Below are positions 33,983-43,191 of a stretch of 64,000 nt of DNA, piece by piece. Location: contig NZ_CP102384.1 in the NCBI RefSeq assembly GCF_024628865.1, positions 3,917,001 to 3,981,000 of the forward strand, written 5' to 3'. Made by a program: the position numbers and the translations under genes. The notes under the pieces are model-generated. The model did no database searches. It was not told the origin of the DNA and saw only the letters and a program-made list of their open reading frames with translations. The first letter of the stretch is position 1; the number at the start of each line of letters is the position of its first letter. The stretch is from Sphingopyxis sp. DBS4 (lineage in GTDB: Bacteria; Pseudomonadota; Alphaproteobacteria; Sphingomonadales; Sphingomonadaceae).

Positions 33983-34861
33983 ATGAGCGAACAGAAATTG
34001 CGCGTCACTTTCATCGGCACCGGCGTCATGGGCGGGCCGATGGCGGGGCATCTCGTCAAGGCGGGGCACGCCCTCACCGTCTACAACCGCACCCGCGCCA
34101 AGGCCGACGCCTGGGTCGCCGAATATGGCGGCACGGCGGCGGCGACGCCCGCCGAGGCCGCGCAAGACGCCGATGTCGTGTTGAGCTGCGTCGGCAACGA
34201 CGACGACCTTGCGCAGGTCACGCTCGGCCGCGACGGTGCCTTCAGGGCGATGCGGAAAGGCGCGCTGTTCATCGACCACACCACCGTTTCGGCGCGCATC
34301 GCCCGCCAGCTTTCGGTCGAGGCCGAGGGGCTGGGCCTGCTCTGTGTCGACGCGCCCGTCTCGGGCGGCGAGTCGGGCGCGCAGGCGGGAACGCTGTCGG
34401 CGATGTGCGGCGGCGCGCAGGCGGCGTTCGACGCCGCCGAGCCGATCATGCGCGCCTATGCAGCGCGCATCACCCACATCGGCGGCCCCGGCGCGGGGCA
34501 GACGACCAAGATGGTCAACCAGATCGCGATCGCCGGGGTGCTCCAAGGGCTGTCCGAGGCGGTGCGCTTCGCGCAGGCGTCGAAGCTCGACACCGACAAG
34601 GTGTTCGAGGCGGTATCGGGCGGCGCCGCGGCGAGCTGGCAGATGCTCAACCGCTGGGGCACGATGGCGAAGGACGAGTTCGATTTCGGCTTCGCGGTCG
34701 ACTGGATGCGCAAGGATCTGGGCCTCGCGCTCGACGAAGCGCGGGTAAACGGCGCGACGCTTCCCGTGGCGAGCCTCGTCGATCAATTCTATGCTGACGT
34801 GCAGAAGGCCGGCGGCGGGCGCAAGGATACGAGTTCGCTCGTGACGAGGCTGCCGAAGTGA
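33983..34861 (+). CDS. 3-hydroxyisobutyrate dehydrogenase-family NAD(P)-dependent reductase
   Basis: The 292-aa protein has the Rossmann motif VTFIGTGVMGGPMAGHL, the substrate motif DAPVSGGESGAQAGTL (residues 123-138) and the catalytic lysine in GQTTKMVNQ (Lys176). Candidates are 3-hydroxyisobutyrate dehydrogenase and 2-hydroxy-3-oxopropionate (tartronate semialdehyde) reductase; the motifs do not separate these. It is divergent from ilvA. Its stop codon overlaps a GTG that opens the downstream frame across a hairpin repeat. Confidence 0.85.
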   Translation: MSEQKLRVTFIGTGVMGGPMAGHLVKAGHALTVYNRTRAKADAWVAEYGGTAAATPAEAAQDADVVLSCVGNDDDLAQVTLGRDGAFRAMRKGALFIDHTTVSARIARQLSVEAEGLGLLCVDAPVSGGESGAQAGTLSAMCGGAQAAFDAAEPIMRAYAARITHIGGPGAGQTTKMVNQIAIAGVLQGLSEAVRFAQASKLDTDKVFEAVSGGAAASWQMLNRWGTMAKDEFDFGFAVDWMRKDLGLALDEARVNGATLPVASLVDQFYADVQKAGGGRKDTSSLVTRLPK

Positions 34862-34878
34862 GTGGGGAACACACCCAT

Positions 34879-35037
34879 CCCCTCCCGCAAGCGGGAGGGG
34901 CAGCGAAACTTGGTCCGGCGCAGCCGGGCCTAGTTGCAGCGGGGTGGGCACTTACGGCCCGCAACCTGCTGCCCACCCCGCTGCGACTAGCGAGCAAGCT
35001 CGCAAGTCTCGCTGCCCCTCCCGCAAGCGGGAGGGGG
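34879..35037. repeat. Compound hairpin repeat with nested palindromes
   Basis: Both ends carry CCCCTCCCGCAAGCGGGAGG, itself a palindrome, and GCAGCGGGGTGGGC pairs with GCCCACCCCGCTGC inside. The element fills the space between the dehydrogenase and the amidohydrolase. Its last bases GCGGGAGGGGG form the Shine-Dalgarno sequence of the next gene. Confidence 0.87.
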
Positions 35038-35043
35038 TTGCTG

Positions 35044-36690
35044 GTGCTCGCCGCCTTCCTCCTCGCCGCCCCCGCCCATGCCGACACCCTCGTCGATAAC
35101 GTCAACGGCATCACCCTCGACAAGGACGGCAAGGTCGTGCGCTTCACCGGCCTGCTCGTCGGCACCGACGGCAAGGTCAAGCAATTGCTCGACCGCAAGG
35201 ACAAGCGCCCCGAACGCCCCGATTTCAAGGAGGACGGCAAGGGCCGCACCCTCATCCCCGGGCTGATCGACGCGCACGGCCATGTCATGGGGCTCGGCTT
35301 CTCGCTGATGCTCCTCGACCTTTCGGACACGACCAGCCTCGCCGAAGCGCAGGCGGCGATCCGCAAATATGCCGCCGACAACCCCGAAATGCCGTGGATC
35401 ATCGGGTCGGGCTGGAATCAGGAGAAATGGGGGCTCGGCCGCTTCCCGACCGCTGCCGACCTCGACGCCGCCGTCCCCGACCGTCCGGTGTGGCTCGAAC
35501 GCGTCGACGGTCACGCCGGCTGGGCGAACACGGCGGCGATGAACGCCGCGAAGATCAGCGCGACGACCAAGGCGCCCGAGGGCGGCCGGATCGAAATGGC
35601 GGGCGGCAAGCCGAGCGGAATCTTCGTCGATGCCGCGGTCGCGCTCGTCGATGCCGCCAAGCCCAAGCCGCTCGCGCGCGACCTCGACCGCGCCTTCCTG
35701 CTCGCGCAGCAGAAACTGCTGTCGCAGGGCATCACCGGCATCGCCGACATGGGGACGACGATCCAGGACTGGCAGGCCTATCGCCGCGCCGGCGACAAGA
35801 AACAGCTCGCGATCCGTATCCTGAGCTATGGCCGCGACGTCGACAATATGGCGCTGATCGCGGGCGGCGAGCCGACCCCCTGGCTCTACGACGACAAGCT
35901 GCGCATGGTCGGGGTGAAGCTCTATCTCGACGGCGCGCTCGGCTCGCGCGGCGCGTGGCTGAAGGCGCCCTACAGCGACGCGCCGGGGCAGAAGGGCCTG
36001 CCGCTGCTGACCCCCGCGCAGCTTCGCAACAAGATGGTGCGCGCCTCGATGGACAAGTTCCAGGTCGCGATCCACGCGATCGGCGACGCCGCCAATGCCG
36101 AAGCGCTCGACGCGATCGCCGATCTCTCCCGCGACCTGCCGGGCGAGCGCCGCTGGCGCATCGAACATGCGCAGATCGTCGACCCCGCCGACATCGCGCG
36201 CTTTGCCGAGATGAAGGTGATCGCCTCGATGCAGCCGATCCACCAGCCGTCCGACCGGCTGATGGCCGAGGCGCGGCTCGGCCCCGATCGGCTGAAGGGC
36301 GCTTATGCGTGGCGCAGCATGGAGAAAGCGGGGGTCCGCCTTGCCTTCGGGTCCGACGTGCCGGTCGAAAGCTCGAACCCCTTCCCCGGCATCGCCGCCG
36401 CCATCTCGCGCACCGGCGCCGACGGCCAGCCGGTCGGCGGCTGGCATCCCGAAGAGACGGTCAGCCGCGAGACCGCACTCGACGGCTTCACCCGCACCGC
36501 AGCTTTCGCCGCCTTCGCCGAGGATCGGCTCGGCACGCTGATGCCCGGAATGCGCGCCGATTTCGTGATCCTCGCCGACGACCCGCTGCTCGCGAGCCCC
36601 GACGACATCCGCAAGATGACCCCGCTCGAAACCTGGATCGGCGGCTATCGCTATTACAAGAAACAGGGCGCCGCCGACGCCGGCCGGTGA
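35044..36690 (+). CDS. Exported amidohydrolase (amidohydrolase 3 / YtcJ-like)
   Basis: A metal-dependent hydrolase of ~548 aa with GLIDAHGHVMG (first metal ligands), VAIHAIGDAANAEALDAI, WRIEHAQIVDP and FGSDVPVESSNPFPGI. Substrate unknown; the family acts on amides and cyclic ureas. A signal peptide (LAAFLLAAPAHAD) is visible. I place the start at GTG 35044, six bases after GGGAGGGGG, although in-frame TTG 35038 and the far GTG 34858, which overlaps the previous stop, are possible. The upstream choice would translate the whole repeat. It may form a unit with the FAD oxidoreductase that follows. Confidence 0.82.
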   Translation: MLAAFLLAAPAHADTLVDNVNGITLDKDGKVVRFTGLLVGTDGKVKQLLDRKDKRPERPDFKEDGKGRTLIPGLIDAHGHVMGLGFSLMLLDLSDTTSLAEAQAAIRKYAADNPEMPWIIGSGWNQEKWGLGRFPTAADLDAAVPDRPVWLERVDGHAGWANTAAMNAAKISATTKAPEGGRIEMAGGKPSGIFVDAAVALVDAAKPKPLARDLDRAFLLAQQKLLSQGITGIADMGTTIQDWQAYRRAGDKKQLAIRILSYGRDVDNMALIAGGEPTPWLYDDKLRMVGVKLYLDGALGSRGAWLKAPYSDAPGQKGLPLLTPAQLRNKMVRASMDKFQVAIHAIGDAANAEALDAIADLSRDLPGERRWRIEHAQIVDPADIARFAEMKVIASMQPIHQPSDRLMAEARLGPDRLKGAYAWRSMEKAGVRLAFGSDVPVESSNPFPGIAAAISRTGADGQPVGGWHPEETVSRETALDGFTRTAAFAAFAEDRLGTLMPGMRADFVILADDPLLASPDDIRKMTPLETWIGGYRYYKKQGAADAGR

Positions 36691-36710
36691 GGAAAGGCAG
36701 AATGCAATAT

Positions 36711-36826
36711 CCCCCGATTCCCCGAGCGAAGCCGAGGGGCTATGCCGAGCGAAGTCGAGGCCGCGACGGTGCAGCTTCTCGCTCCGCTCGAACAAGCCCC
36801 TCGGCTTCGCTCGGGGAATCGGGGGT
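36711..36826. repeat. Hairpin repeat, 'CCCCGAGCGAAGCCGAGGGG' family, copy 2
   Basis: Arms of 30 bp, CCCCCGATTCCCCGAGCGAA... (36711-36740) and its exact complement (from 36797), enclose a 56-bp loop that also has GAGCGAAGTCGAGG-like motifs. It is related to the copy at 28265-28360 and ends 15 bp before the next start codon. Confidence 0.87.
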
Positions 36827-36841
36827 GGAGGATTGCCCGTC

Positions 36842-38077
36842 ATGAGCAATCCGTCGCGCCGCGCCATCCTTGCCGGATTCGCCGCGCTGCCCATCGCAAC
36901 CGCGGCTGCCGCGACCGAACGCAAGGAACGCAAGTCGAAAAAGCGCAAGCCCGCGCGACCCAGGGTTCAGCATGTCGACGTCGCGGTGGTCGGCGCGGGG
37001 GCGATCGGCGCGTGGACCGCGTGGCACCTCGTCCGCGCGGGGCTCAGCGTCCGGCTGTTCGACGCCTATGGCGCCGGCAACGGCCGCGCCGCGTCGAACC
37101 TGCCGTCGATGATGCTCGATCCGGTGCAGGGCGGCGATGCGCTTTACGCGGCGCTCATCGACGACAGCCGCACCGCGTGGGAGCGGCTGTCCGACAGCGC
37201 GAGCCTGCCGATCCTGACCCCGTGCGAGGCGGTGACCGCGCTCGCCGCGGGCGATGCCGTCGCCGAGCCGCGCGGCGCCGACCGCACCACCGGCGAGCGG
37301 CTGCGGAGCCGCTTCACCCAGATCGCCTGGCATCCCGAGGAAGCGGTGTTGCACGCCACTAAAGGCGCGATGATCGCGGGTCGCCGCGGGGTGCTCGAAA
37401 CGATTCTCGACGCGCAGATCGAATGCGAGGACATCGTGATGCCCGCGCCGCTGCGCGACAAGAAACAGGGTCTCTACCTGCTCCCCGACGGCGGCACCGC
37501 GCAGAATCTCGTCTATGCGACCGGCGCCTGGCTGACCGAACTGTTCCCGCAGATATTGACGCCCGCGCGCCTGTCGGCGGTGCGCCAGCAGGTCTTCCAC
37601 TTCGGCGCCGGTCAGGGCGATACGCAGTTCCGCCCGCCCGCGATGCCCGCCTTCGTCGACCGCGCCTATGGCTTCAACCTGCTCCCCGACGTCGAGGGGG
37701 TCGGGGTGCGCGTCTGGAAAAGCGCGCCCGACGCCAGCGTCGACCCCGACAGCTTCGATCGCCGCGCCGACATCGATGCGGGAGCGCGCGCGCTCGCCGA
37801 CGCGCGCCAGTGGATCGCCGCGCGCCTGCCGCGCCTGGCCGACGCCCCCGTGGTCGCGAGCGCGGCGGCGCACGACTGCCGCACATCGACCGGCGACCTG
37901 TTGCTCGACCGCCTGCCCGGACAGGACCGCGTCTGGGTCGTCGGCGGCGCCGCGGGCCGCGCTTTCGCGCTCGCCCCCGCGATCGGCGCGCGCGTAGCCG
38001 CACACGTCCAGGACGCCGCGCGGCCGATCGAGCCGCGCTGGGCGCTGGCACGGCTGACGGGTGGTGGGACGCCTTAA
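36842..38077 (+). CDS. Tat-exported FAD-dependent oxidoreductase (DAO family)
   Basis: The 411-aa protein starts at ATG 36842 with a twin-arginine signal (NPSRRAILAGFAALPIATAA), then a lysine-rich linker, then the FAD motif VDVAVVGAGAIGAWTAWHL. A glycine/serine-oxidase-like fold (DAO) follows with VYATGAWLTELFP and VWVVGGAAGRAFALAPAIGA near the end. It probably oxidises an amino acid or amine in the periplasm. No partner dehydrogenase subunit is visible. Substrate unknown. Confidence 0.83.
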   Translation: MSNPSRRAILAGFAALPIATAAAATERKERKSKKRKPARPRVQHVDVAVVGAGAIGAWTAWHLVRAGLSVRLFDAYGAGNGRAASNLPSMMLDPVQGGDALYAALIDDSRTAWERLSDSASLPILTPCEAVTALAAGDAVAEPRGADRTTGERLRSRFTQIAWHPEEAVLHATKGAMIAGRRGVLETILDAQIECEDIVMPAPLRDKKQGLYLLPDGGTAQNLVYATGAWLTELFPQILTPARLSAVRQQVFHFGAGQGDTQFRPPAMPAFVDRAYGFNLLPDVEGVGVRVWKSAPDASVDPDSFDRRADIDAGARALADARQWIAARLPRLADAPVVASAAAHDCRTSTGDLLLDRLPGQDRVWVVGGAAGRAFALAPAIGARVAAHVQDAARPIEPRWALARLTGGGTP

Positions 38078-38082
38078 CCCTT

Positions 38083-38172
38083 CCCGTTCGCCCTGAGCTT
38101 GTCGAAGGGCCGTATTTTCCTTCATAGGTGACAAAGAAGGACTGTCCTTCGACAAGCTCAGGACGAACGGGG
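38083..38172. repeat. Hairpin repeat, 'GAGCTTGTCGAAGG' family
   Basis: CCCGTTCGCCCTGAGCTTGT... (38083-38109) pairs with ...ACAAGCTCAGGACGAACGGG (38146-38171) with one mismatch. It is the only sequence between the oxidoreductase and the flavoprotein gene, whose GTG start follows 7 bp later. Confidence 0.85.
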
Positions 38173-38179
38173 GAATGGG

Positions 38180-39328
<1,149 letters not shown>

Positions 39329-39416
39329 CCGTTCGCCGCGCGGCGCTTGCCAAGCCTCGCGGGACTGCTATCGCTACCGGCAGGAAAATGGGGACAGGGC
39401 CGAGGCCGGGGCAGCA

Positions 39417-40994
39417 ATGACGACAGAAGCGAGCGACGCGCCGCCCGAGCGCCCCTACGACATCTTCATCAGCTACAGCCGCGCCGACGCCGACAAGGCG
39501 ATGCGGCTGCGCGACCTGCTGCTCGCGCGCGGCCATCATATCTTCTTCGATGCCGAGGGGATCGACGCCGGCGCCGAATTTCCCGACGTCATCGACCGCG
39601 CGGTCAAGGGCGCGAAGGTCGTGCTCGGCTGCTGGACCCCCGCCGCGATCCAGCGGCGCTGGGTCCGCATCGAAAGCCGCATCGGCCTCGACCGCGGCTC
39701 GCTCGTCGCGATCGGGCTCGAAAAGATGGACCCCGAGGCGCTGCCGGCCGAATTCTACAACGTCAACGTCCTCGACCTGTCGGGCTTCGACGGCGGCAGC
39801 GAAGCGCATCCCGCGTGGCAGCGCGTTCTCGCCGCCATCGACCGCCGCCTCGGCCGCGAGGGCGCCGCGGTGCCCCGCCCGGCCGCGGCGGCGCGCGCCG
39901 CCGCCCCGCGCCGACGCTTTTCGCCGCTCGCGCTCGGCGGCGCCGCGCTTCTGGCGGTCGCCGTCATCGGCGGAGGCGGCTGGTATTATGCCGCGAGCGC
40001 GGGCGCTTTCGACAAGGCGGCGGTCGAAGCGAGCCTCGACCGGTCGGTCGATACCGCCGCCCCGGTCATCGCCAACGCGGTCGACAGCGCGCTCCGCGAC
40101 ACCGAGGGGTCGACCAACGGCAAGATCTTCTGGGGCCTCGCGCAGCTCATCGCGGTCGAGACCACGCCCAGCGCGAGCGAACTCGCGCGGTTCGATGCCG
40201 ACGTCGCGAAATTCTTCGGCGATCCCTGCCACTGTGTGCCCGTCGAGGGGGCGCCCTTCACCATCGTCTCGCTCTGGACGCTCAAGGCCTATGGCGCGGT
40301 CAAGCGGGCGCCGCCCGCGATGGTGGTGGAATCGCTGCTCGCGGCGCAGAATGGCGAAGGCTGGTGGTCGAGCGCGATGGACGCCGCCAACCGGCCCGAC
40401 AATGCCGCCGCCTATGTCACCGCCTTCGCGGTCATCGCGCTGCGCGAGCTCGACCCGGCGCTGACCGGCGACCCGGCGCTCCGCGCGAAAGTGCGCGCCG
40501 CGCGCGAACGCGCGGTCGAATGGCTCAAGCGGCGGCGACCCAAGACCGGCGTGAACTGGGCCGACTATCCCGACAACAGCCTGCGCACCGAAGCTTCCTC
40601 GATCTCGGCGATGGCGACGGTCGCGCTGCTACCCGAGGTGAGCAAGACCGAAGCAAAGGACATCGCGGCGGGCTTCGTCGCGGGGATCGACAAGCTGTCG
40701 CCGATCGACAGCAATTTCTCGGCCGACATCATGGTCACCCGCGCGAATGGCGAGACCTATGTCGACACCTATCGCCATGTGCCGGCGGGCTGGGAAATCC
40801 GCGCGCTCGCCGAAAGCTATCCGCTGCTGGACGGCGACGCGGCGGCGAAGGCGGGACGCCTGCTCGACCAGGCGAAGGCGATCAGCCTGTCGGACCCGCA
40901 GCTCGCGCGGCAGGACTGGATGCTCGCCGAACAATATATGGGATTCCGCGGCGCGCGCGATGCGCTGGCCGCTCCCGCCGCCGCGAAACCCTAG
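39417..40994 (+). CDS. TIR-domain membrane protein with C-terminal helical-repeat domain
   Basis: The 525-aa protein has three parts. Residues ~13-125 form a TIR domain (PYDIFISYSRADADKAMRLR, FFDAEGIDAG, VVLGCWTPAAIQRRWVRIE) with Glu86 in the W-x3-E position that is catalytic in NAD-cleaving TIR proteins. Residues ~150-170 are an Ala/Pro/Arg linker and ~171-191 a membrane helix. The rest (~200-525) is helical with repeats such as GEGWWSSAMDAANRPDNAAA that recall terpenoid-cyclase-like toroids, and would be periplasmic if the N terminus is inside. No defence genes are adjacent. It could sense an envelope signal and trigger NAD loss, or be a scaffold; neither is shown. Confidence 0.78.
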   Translation: MTTEASDAPPERPYDIFISYSRADADKAMRLRDLLLARGHHIFFDAEGIDAGAEFPDVIDRAVKGAKVVLGCWTPAAIQRRWVRIESRIGLDRGSLVAIGLEKMDPEALPAEFYNVNVLDLSGFDGGSEAHPAWQRVLAAIDRRLGREGAAVPRPAAAARAAAPRRRFSPLALGGAALLAVAVIGGGGWYYAASAGAFDKAAVEASLDRSVDTAAPVIANAVDSALRDTEGSTNGKIFWGLAQLIAVETTPSASELARFDADVAKFFGDPCHCVPVEGAPFTIVSLWTLKAYGAVKRAPPAMVVESLLAAQNGEGWWSSAMDAANRPDNAAAYVTAFAVIALRELDPALTGDPALRAKVRAARERAVEWLKRRRPKTGVNWADYPDNSLRTEASSISAMATVALLPEVSKTEAKDIAAGFVAGIDKLSPIDSNFSADIMVTRANGETYVDTYRHVPAGWEIRALAESYPLLDGDAAAKAGRLLDQAKAISLSDPQLARQDWMLAEQYMGFRGARDALAAPAAAKP

Positions 40995-41007
40995 CGCTGG
41001 TTGGGAA

Positions 41008-41036
41008 GGGGGCGGCTTCCCCCCGGATGCCGCCCC
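41008..41036. terminator. Bidirectional terminator hairpin
   Basis: GGGGGCGGC (41008-41016) pairs with GCCGCCCC (41029-41036) in the 51-bp gap between the convergent TIR gene and the outer-membrane protein gene. There is no long T run, so termination strength is uncertain. Confidence 0.6.
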
Positions 41037-41045
41037 GGCCCGGCG

Positions 41046-41810
41046 TCAGAAAGACGCGCCGAGCGAAAAGACCACCGCTCCGTCGGCGCCGATCGCGCTC
41101 TTGTAGCCAAGCGCTTTCGGTTCGTCGGTGTTCACATAGCTGATGCCGAAGGTGAGCATCTTGTAGGAGGCGGTCGCGCCGACCGACCAGTCGAAAACCT
41201 TGCCGTCGAAGCCGCCGGGGAACGCATCGCTCCACGCCTGTCCGGCATGGGCGTTCAGCGCGAACGGCGTATCGGGAATTTGGGCGGCCAGTTCGCCGTG
41301 CAGATAAAAGGCCGACGATTTCGCCCCGATCGGACGGCTCGGATCCTGGGTGTTGCCAAGCGCCGACTGCTTCCATGCATAGTTGACGCCGACTTTGGCG
41401 TTCACCGGGCCGACATCGGTCGACAGGTTCAGATAGGGTTCGAAGAAATCGGCACCCGAACCGCCATGCTGGGGGTAAAGATAGTAGAGCAGGCCGCCGT
41501 CGACCGTCACGCCGCCGACATCCTTGCTATAGCCGGCAAAGAGGTCGACTTCGGTATTGCCCGCAAAACTGACGCTCGATGCCCAGGTGCCGGCGTAAAG
41601 CCCGCTCTCATGGGTAACGGTGATTCCGCCCTGGATCGCGGGGTCCTCGCTGCTCTGGCTGAAACCGCGGAAACGATAATCCGAGACCAGGGTCACGCTG
41701 CCGGTGATCGTGATCGGTTCGGAGGCCGCTTCTTCCTGAGCGTGGGCCGCAGCGGGAGCCAGGGAAACGGCGAAGAGCATGCCGAGGCATGCGCGGGAGA
41801 GATTTTTCAT
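41046..41810 (-). CDS. TIGR02001-family outer-membrane protein (paralogue 1)
   Basis: A 254-aa predicted beta-barrel protein with signal peptide (MKNLSRACLGMLFAVSLAPA...AHA). The family signature SGSVTLVSDYRFRGFSQS-type block (residues ~34-55: VTLVSDYRFRGFSQSSEDPA) is clear, followed by GITVTHESGLYAGTWASSV and alternating hydrophobic strands, ending in GASF with a C-terminal phenylalanine. Family function is unknown. It is one of two paralogues in tandem; both start ~115 bp downstream of a shared motif. ATG 41810 was chosen because the signal peptide begins there. Confidence 0.87.
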   Translation of the reverse strand: MKNLSRACLGMLFAVSLAPAAAHAQEEAASEPITITGSVTLVSDYRFRGFSQSSEDPAIQGGITVTHESGLYAGTWASSVSFAGNTEVDLFAGYSKDVGGVTVDGGLLYYLYPQHGGSGADFFEPYLNLSTDVGPVNAKVGVNYAWKQSALGNTQDPSRPIGAKSSAFYLHGELAAQIPDTPFALNAHAGQAWSDAFPGGFDGKVFDWSVGATASYKMLTFGISYVNTDEPKALGYKSAIGADGAVVFSLGASF

Positions 41811-41923
41811 GGACTGATCCCTTGAAGGTTGTCGGATCGTCCCTGCCTGCCGCGCGACCGCCAGCCTCTTTTTCGGGCCGGTCACATCTCGCGTGCCCGA
41901 TATGTCGTCGAATTTGCTGCGTC

Positions 41924-41941
41924 GCACAAACGAAAAATGCG
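41924..41941 (-). promoter_or_regulatory. Shared upstream motif of the outer-membrane paralogues, copy 1
   Basis: Read on the minus strand the motif is CGCATTTTTCGTTTGTGC, followed by GACGCAGCAAATTCG. The paralogue at 42177-42929 has CGCAATTTTCATTTGTGC and then GTTGCAACAACATCG at nearly the same distance (114 versus 115 bp from the start codon). It is a candidate operator or promoter element. The rest of 41811-42107 holds a small CCCGCGAAGGCGGG hairpin at 42064-42077 and no gene. Confidence 0.6.
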
Positions 41942-42107
41942 CCGCCTGCGCGAAATCGGCATCATCGTGCGACTTTTATGCAACAGGAGGTTGCGCGAAC
42001 GCCCCGGCGGTTGAAATTTTGATACGACGAACGGCCTGGATTTAGGTGAAAAAATCTGCGCGTTCCCGCGAAGGCGGGAGGATGGCTTTCGTCCGAACGC
42101 CGCCCAT

Positions 42108-42143
42108 AAAAAAGGGGACGGCCTTCCCCCGAAAGCCGCCCCC
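42108..42143 (-). terminator. Rho-independent terminator of outer-membrane paralogue 2
   Basis: On the minus strand a GGGGGCGGCTTTC...GGCCGTCCCC hairpin is followed by a run of six to seven T residues, 34 bp past the stop codon. Confidence 0.8.
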
Positions 42144-42176
42144 TCCCAAGCGCGTGGTCGCTGACCTGCCGGGGGC

Positions 42177-42929
42177 TTAGAAAGCCACGCCCAGCGTGAA
42201 GACCACGGTCGGATCGTAAAGCGTGTCGTCGGCCTTGACGCCCGTCTTTTTGATGTCGGTATCGATATAGGCAACCGACAGCGTCGCGGGCCCGGCGCTG
42301 TAGGAGGCGCCGATCGACCAGTCGAGATAATTGCCGTCGGCCGCCGCGGTGCCCAGCGACCCGTCGGTATAGCCGAGCCCGGCATTCAGCGTGACCGGCG
42401 TGTTCGGAATCCCGAAGCCAAGGCCGAGGTTCAGATAGAGGTTGTCCTCGCTTCCCAGCGATTTCTGGCTGGGGGCATAAGCGACGAGCCCGGTCGCCGA
42501 AAGCGGGCCGATATCGTGCGACAGCGAACCGATGAACTCGACATAGTCGGCGGGCCCCGCACCGTTATGATGCCCCGGATAGGCATAATAGGTGGTGTTG
42601 AGGTCGATCGTCGTCCCCGGCGCGACCTCGGTCGAAAAACCCGCGATCAGATCGAGCTCGAACTTGCCGTAGAGCGGGCTGTTCGGAAGCCCCGATCCCC
42701 ATGTGCCGACATAGAAGCCGCTGTCGTGGGTCAGCGTCAGGCTGGGCTGGATCTCGACCTTCTCGTTCGAGAGCGAAATGCCGCGATAGCGATAGTCGGA
42801 CACGATATCGACGCCGCCCGACAGGGTGAACGGACCGCCCTTGTTTTCGTCATCCTGCCCAAAGGCCGGAGTCGACATCGCCGATGCCGCGAGCAGCATG
42901 CCGAAACAGGCTTTGCCGAGAAACTTCAT
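42177..42929 (-). CDS. TIGR02001-family outer-membrane protein (paralogue 2)
   Basis: A 250-aa protein of the same family as its neighbour: signal peptide (MKFLGKACFGMLLAASAMST...AFG), then SGGVDIVSDYRYRGISLSNE, LTLTHDSGFYVGTWGSGLP and a beta-strand pattern ending GVAF. ATG 42929 gives the signal peptide. It carries its own terminator and the shared upstream motif, so the two paralogues are probably separate transcripts of one regulon. Confidence 0.87.
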   Translation of the reverse strand: MKFLGKACFGMLLAASAMSTPAFGQDDENKGGPFTLSGGVDIVSDYRYRGISLSNEKVEIQPSLTLTHDSGFYVGTWGSGLPNSPLYGKFELDLIAGFSTEVAPGTTIDLNTTYYAYPGHHNGAGPADYVEFIGSLSHDIGPLSATGLVAYAPSQKSLGSEDNLYLNLGLGFGIPNTPVTLNAGLGYTDGSLGTAAADGNYLDWSIGASYSAGPATLSVAYIDTDIKKTGVKADDTLYDPTVVFTLGVAF

Positions 42930-43043
42930 GGGTTGATCCCCCTCGTTGATGGCTACCGGATCGTCCCGCCTGCCCTGCATGTCCATACCTCTGACCGGGC
43001 CCGATACCACGAACGGGCGGAAAATTGCCGATGTTGTTGCAAC

Positions 43044-43061
43044 GCACAAATGAAAATTGCG
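43044..43061 (-). promoter_or_regulatory. Shared upstream motif of the outer-membrane paralogues, copy 2
   Basis: CGCAATTTTCATTTGTGC on the minus strand, 115 bp upstream of paralogue 2; counterpart of the motif at 41924-41941. It also lies in the divergent region before ispG. Confidence 0.6.
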
Positions 43062-43191
43062 TGTAAGTCGCGATTGAAGGACGGCCTGTGTCTTTCGCGC
43101 AACAGCCATCGGCTTCACGCTTGGCTTTGCCAAGTCGGCGCCGGAGGGCTAAAGAGCGCCCGGTTTCTTCCTTGGTATCGAGCCTGAATCG

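Noticed and set aside
33926..34951. A 758-aa version of threonine dehydratase starting near 34951
   Set aside because: The extra N-terminal part is the antisense of the dehydrogenase gene at 33983; family homology begins at ATG 33925.
39417..40994. TIR protein as part of a defence island
   Set aside because: Flanking genes are a lactate-dehydrogenase-like enzyme and outer-membrane proteins; no Thoeris, CBASS or restriction genes are near.
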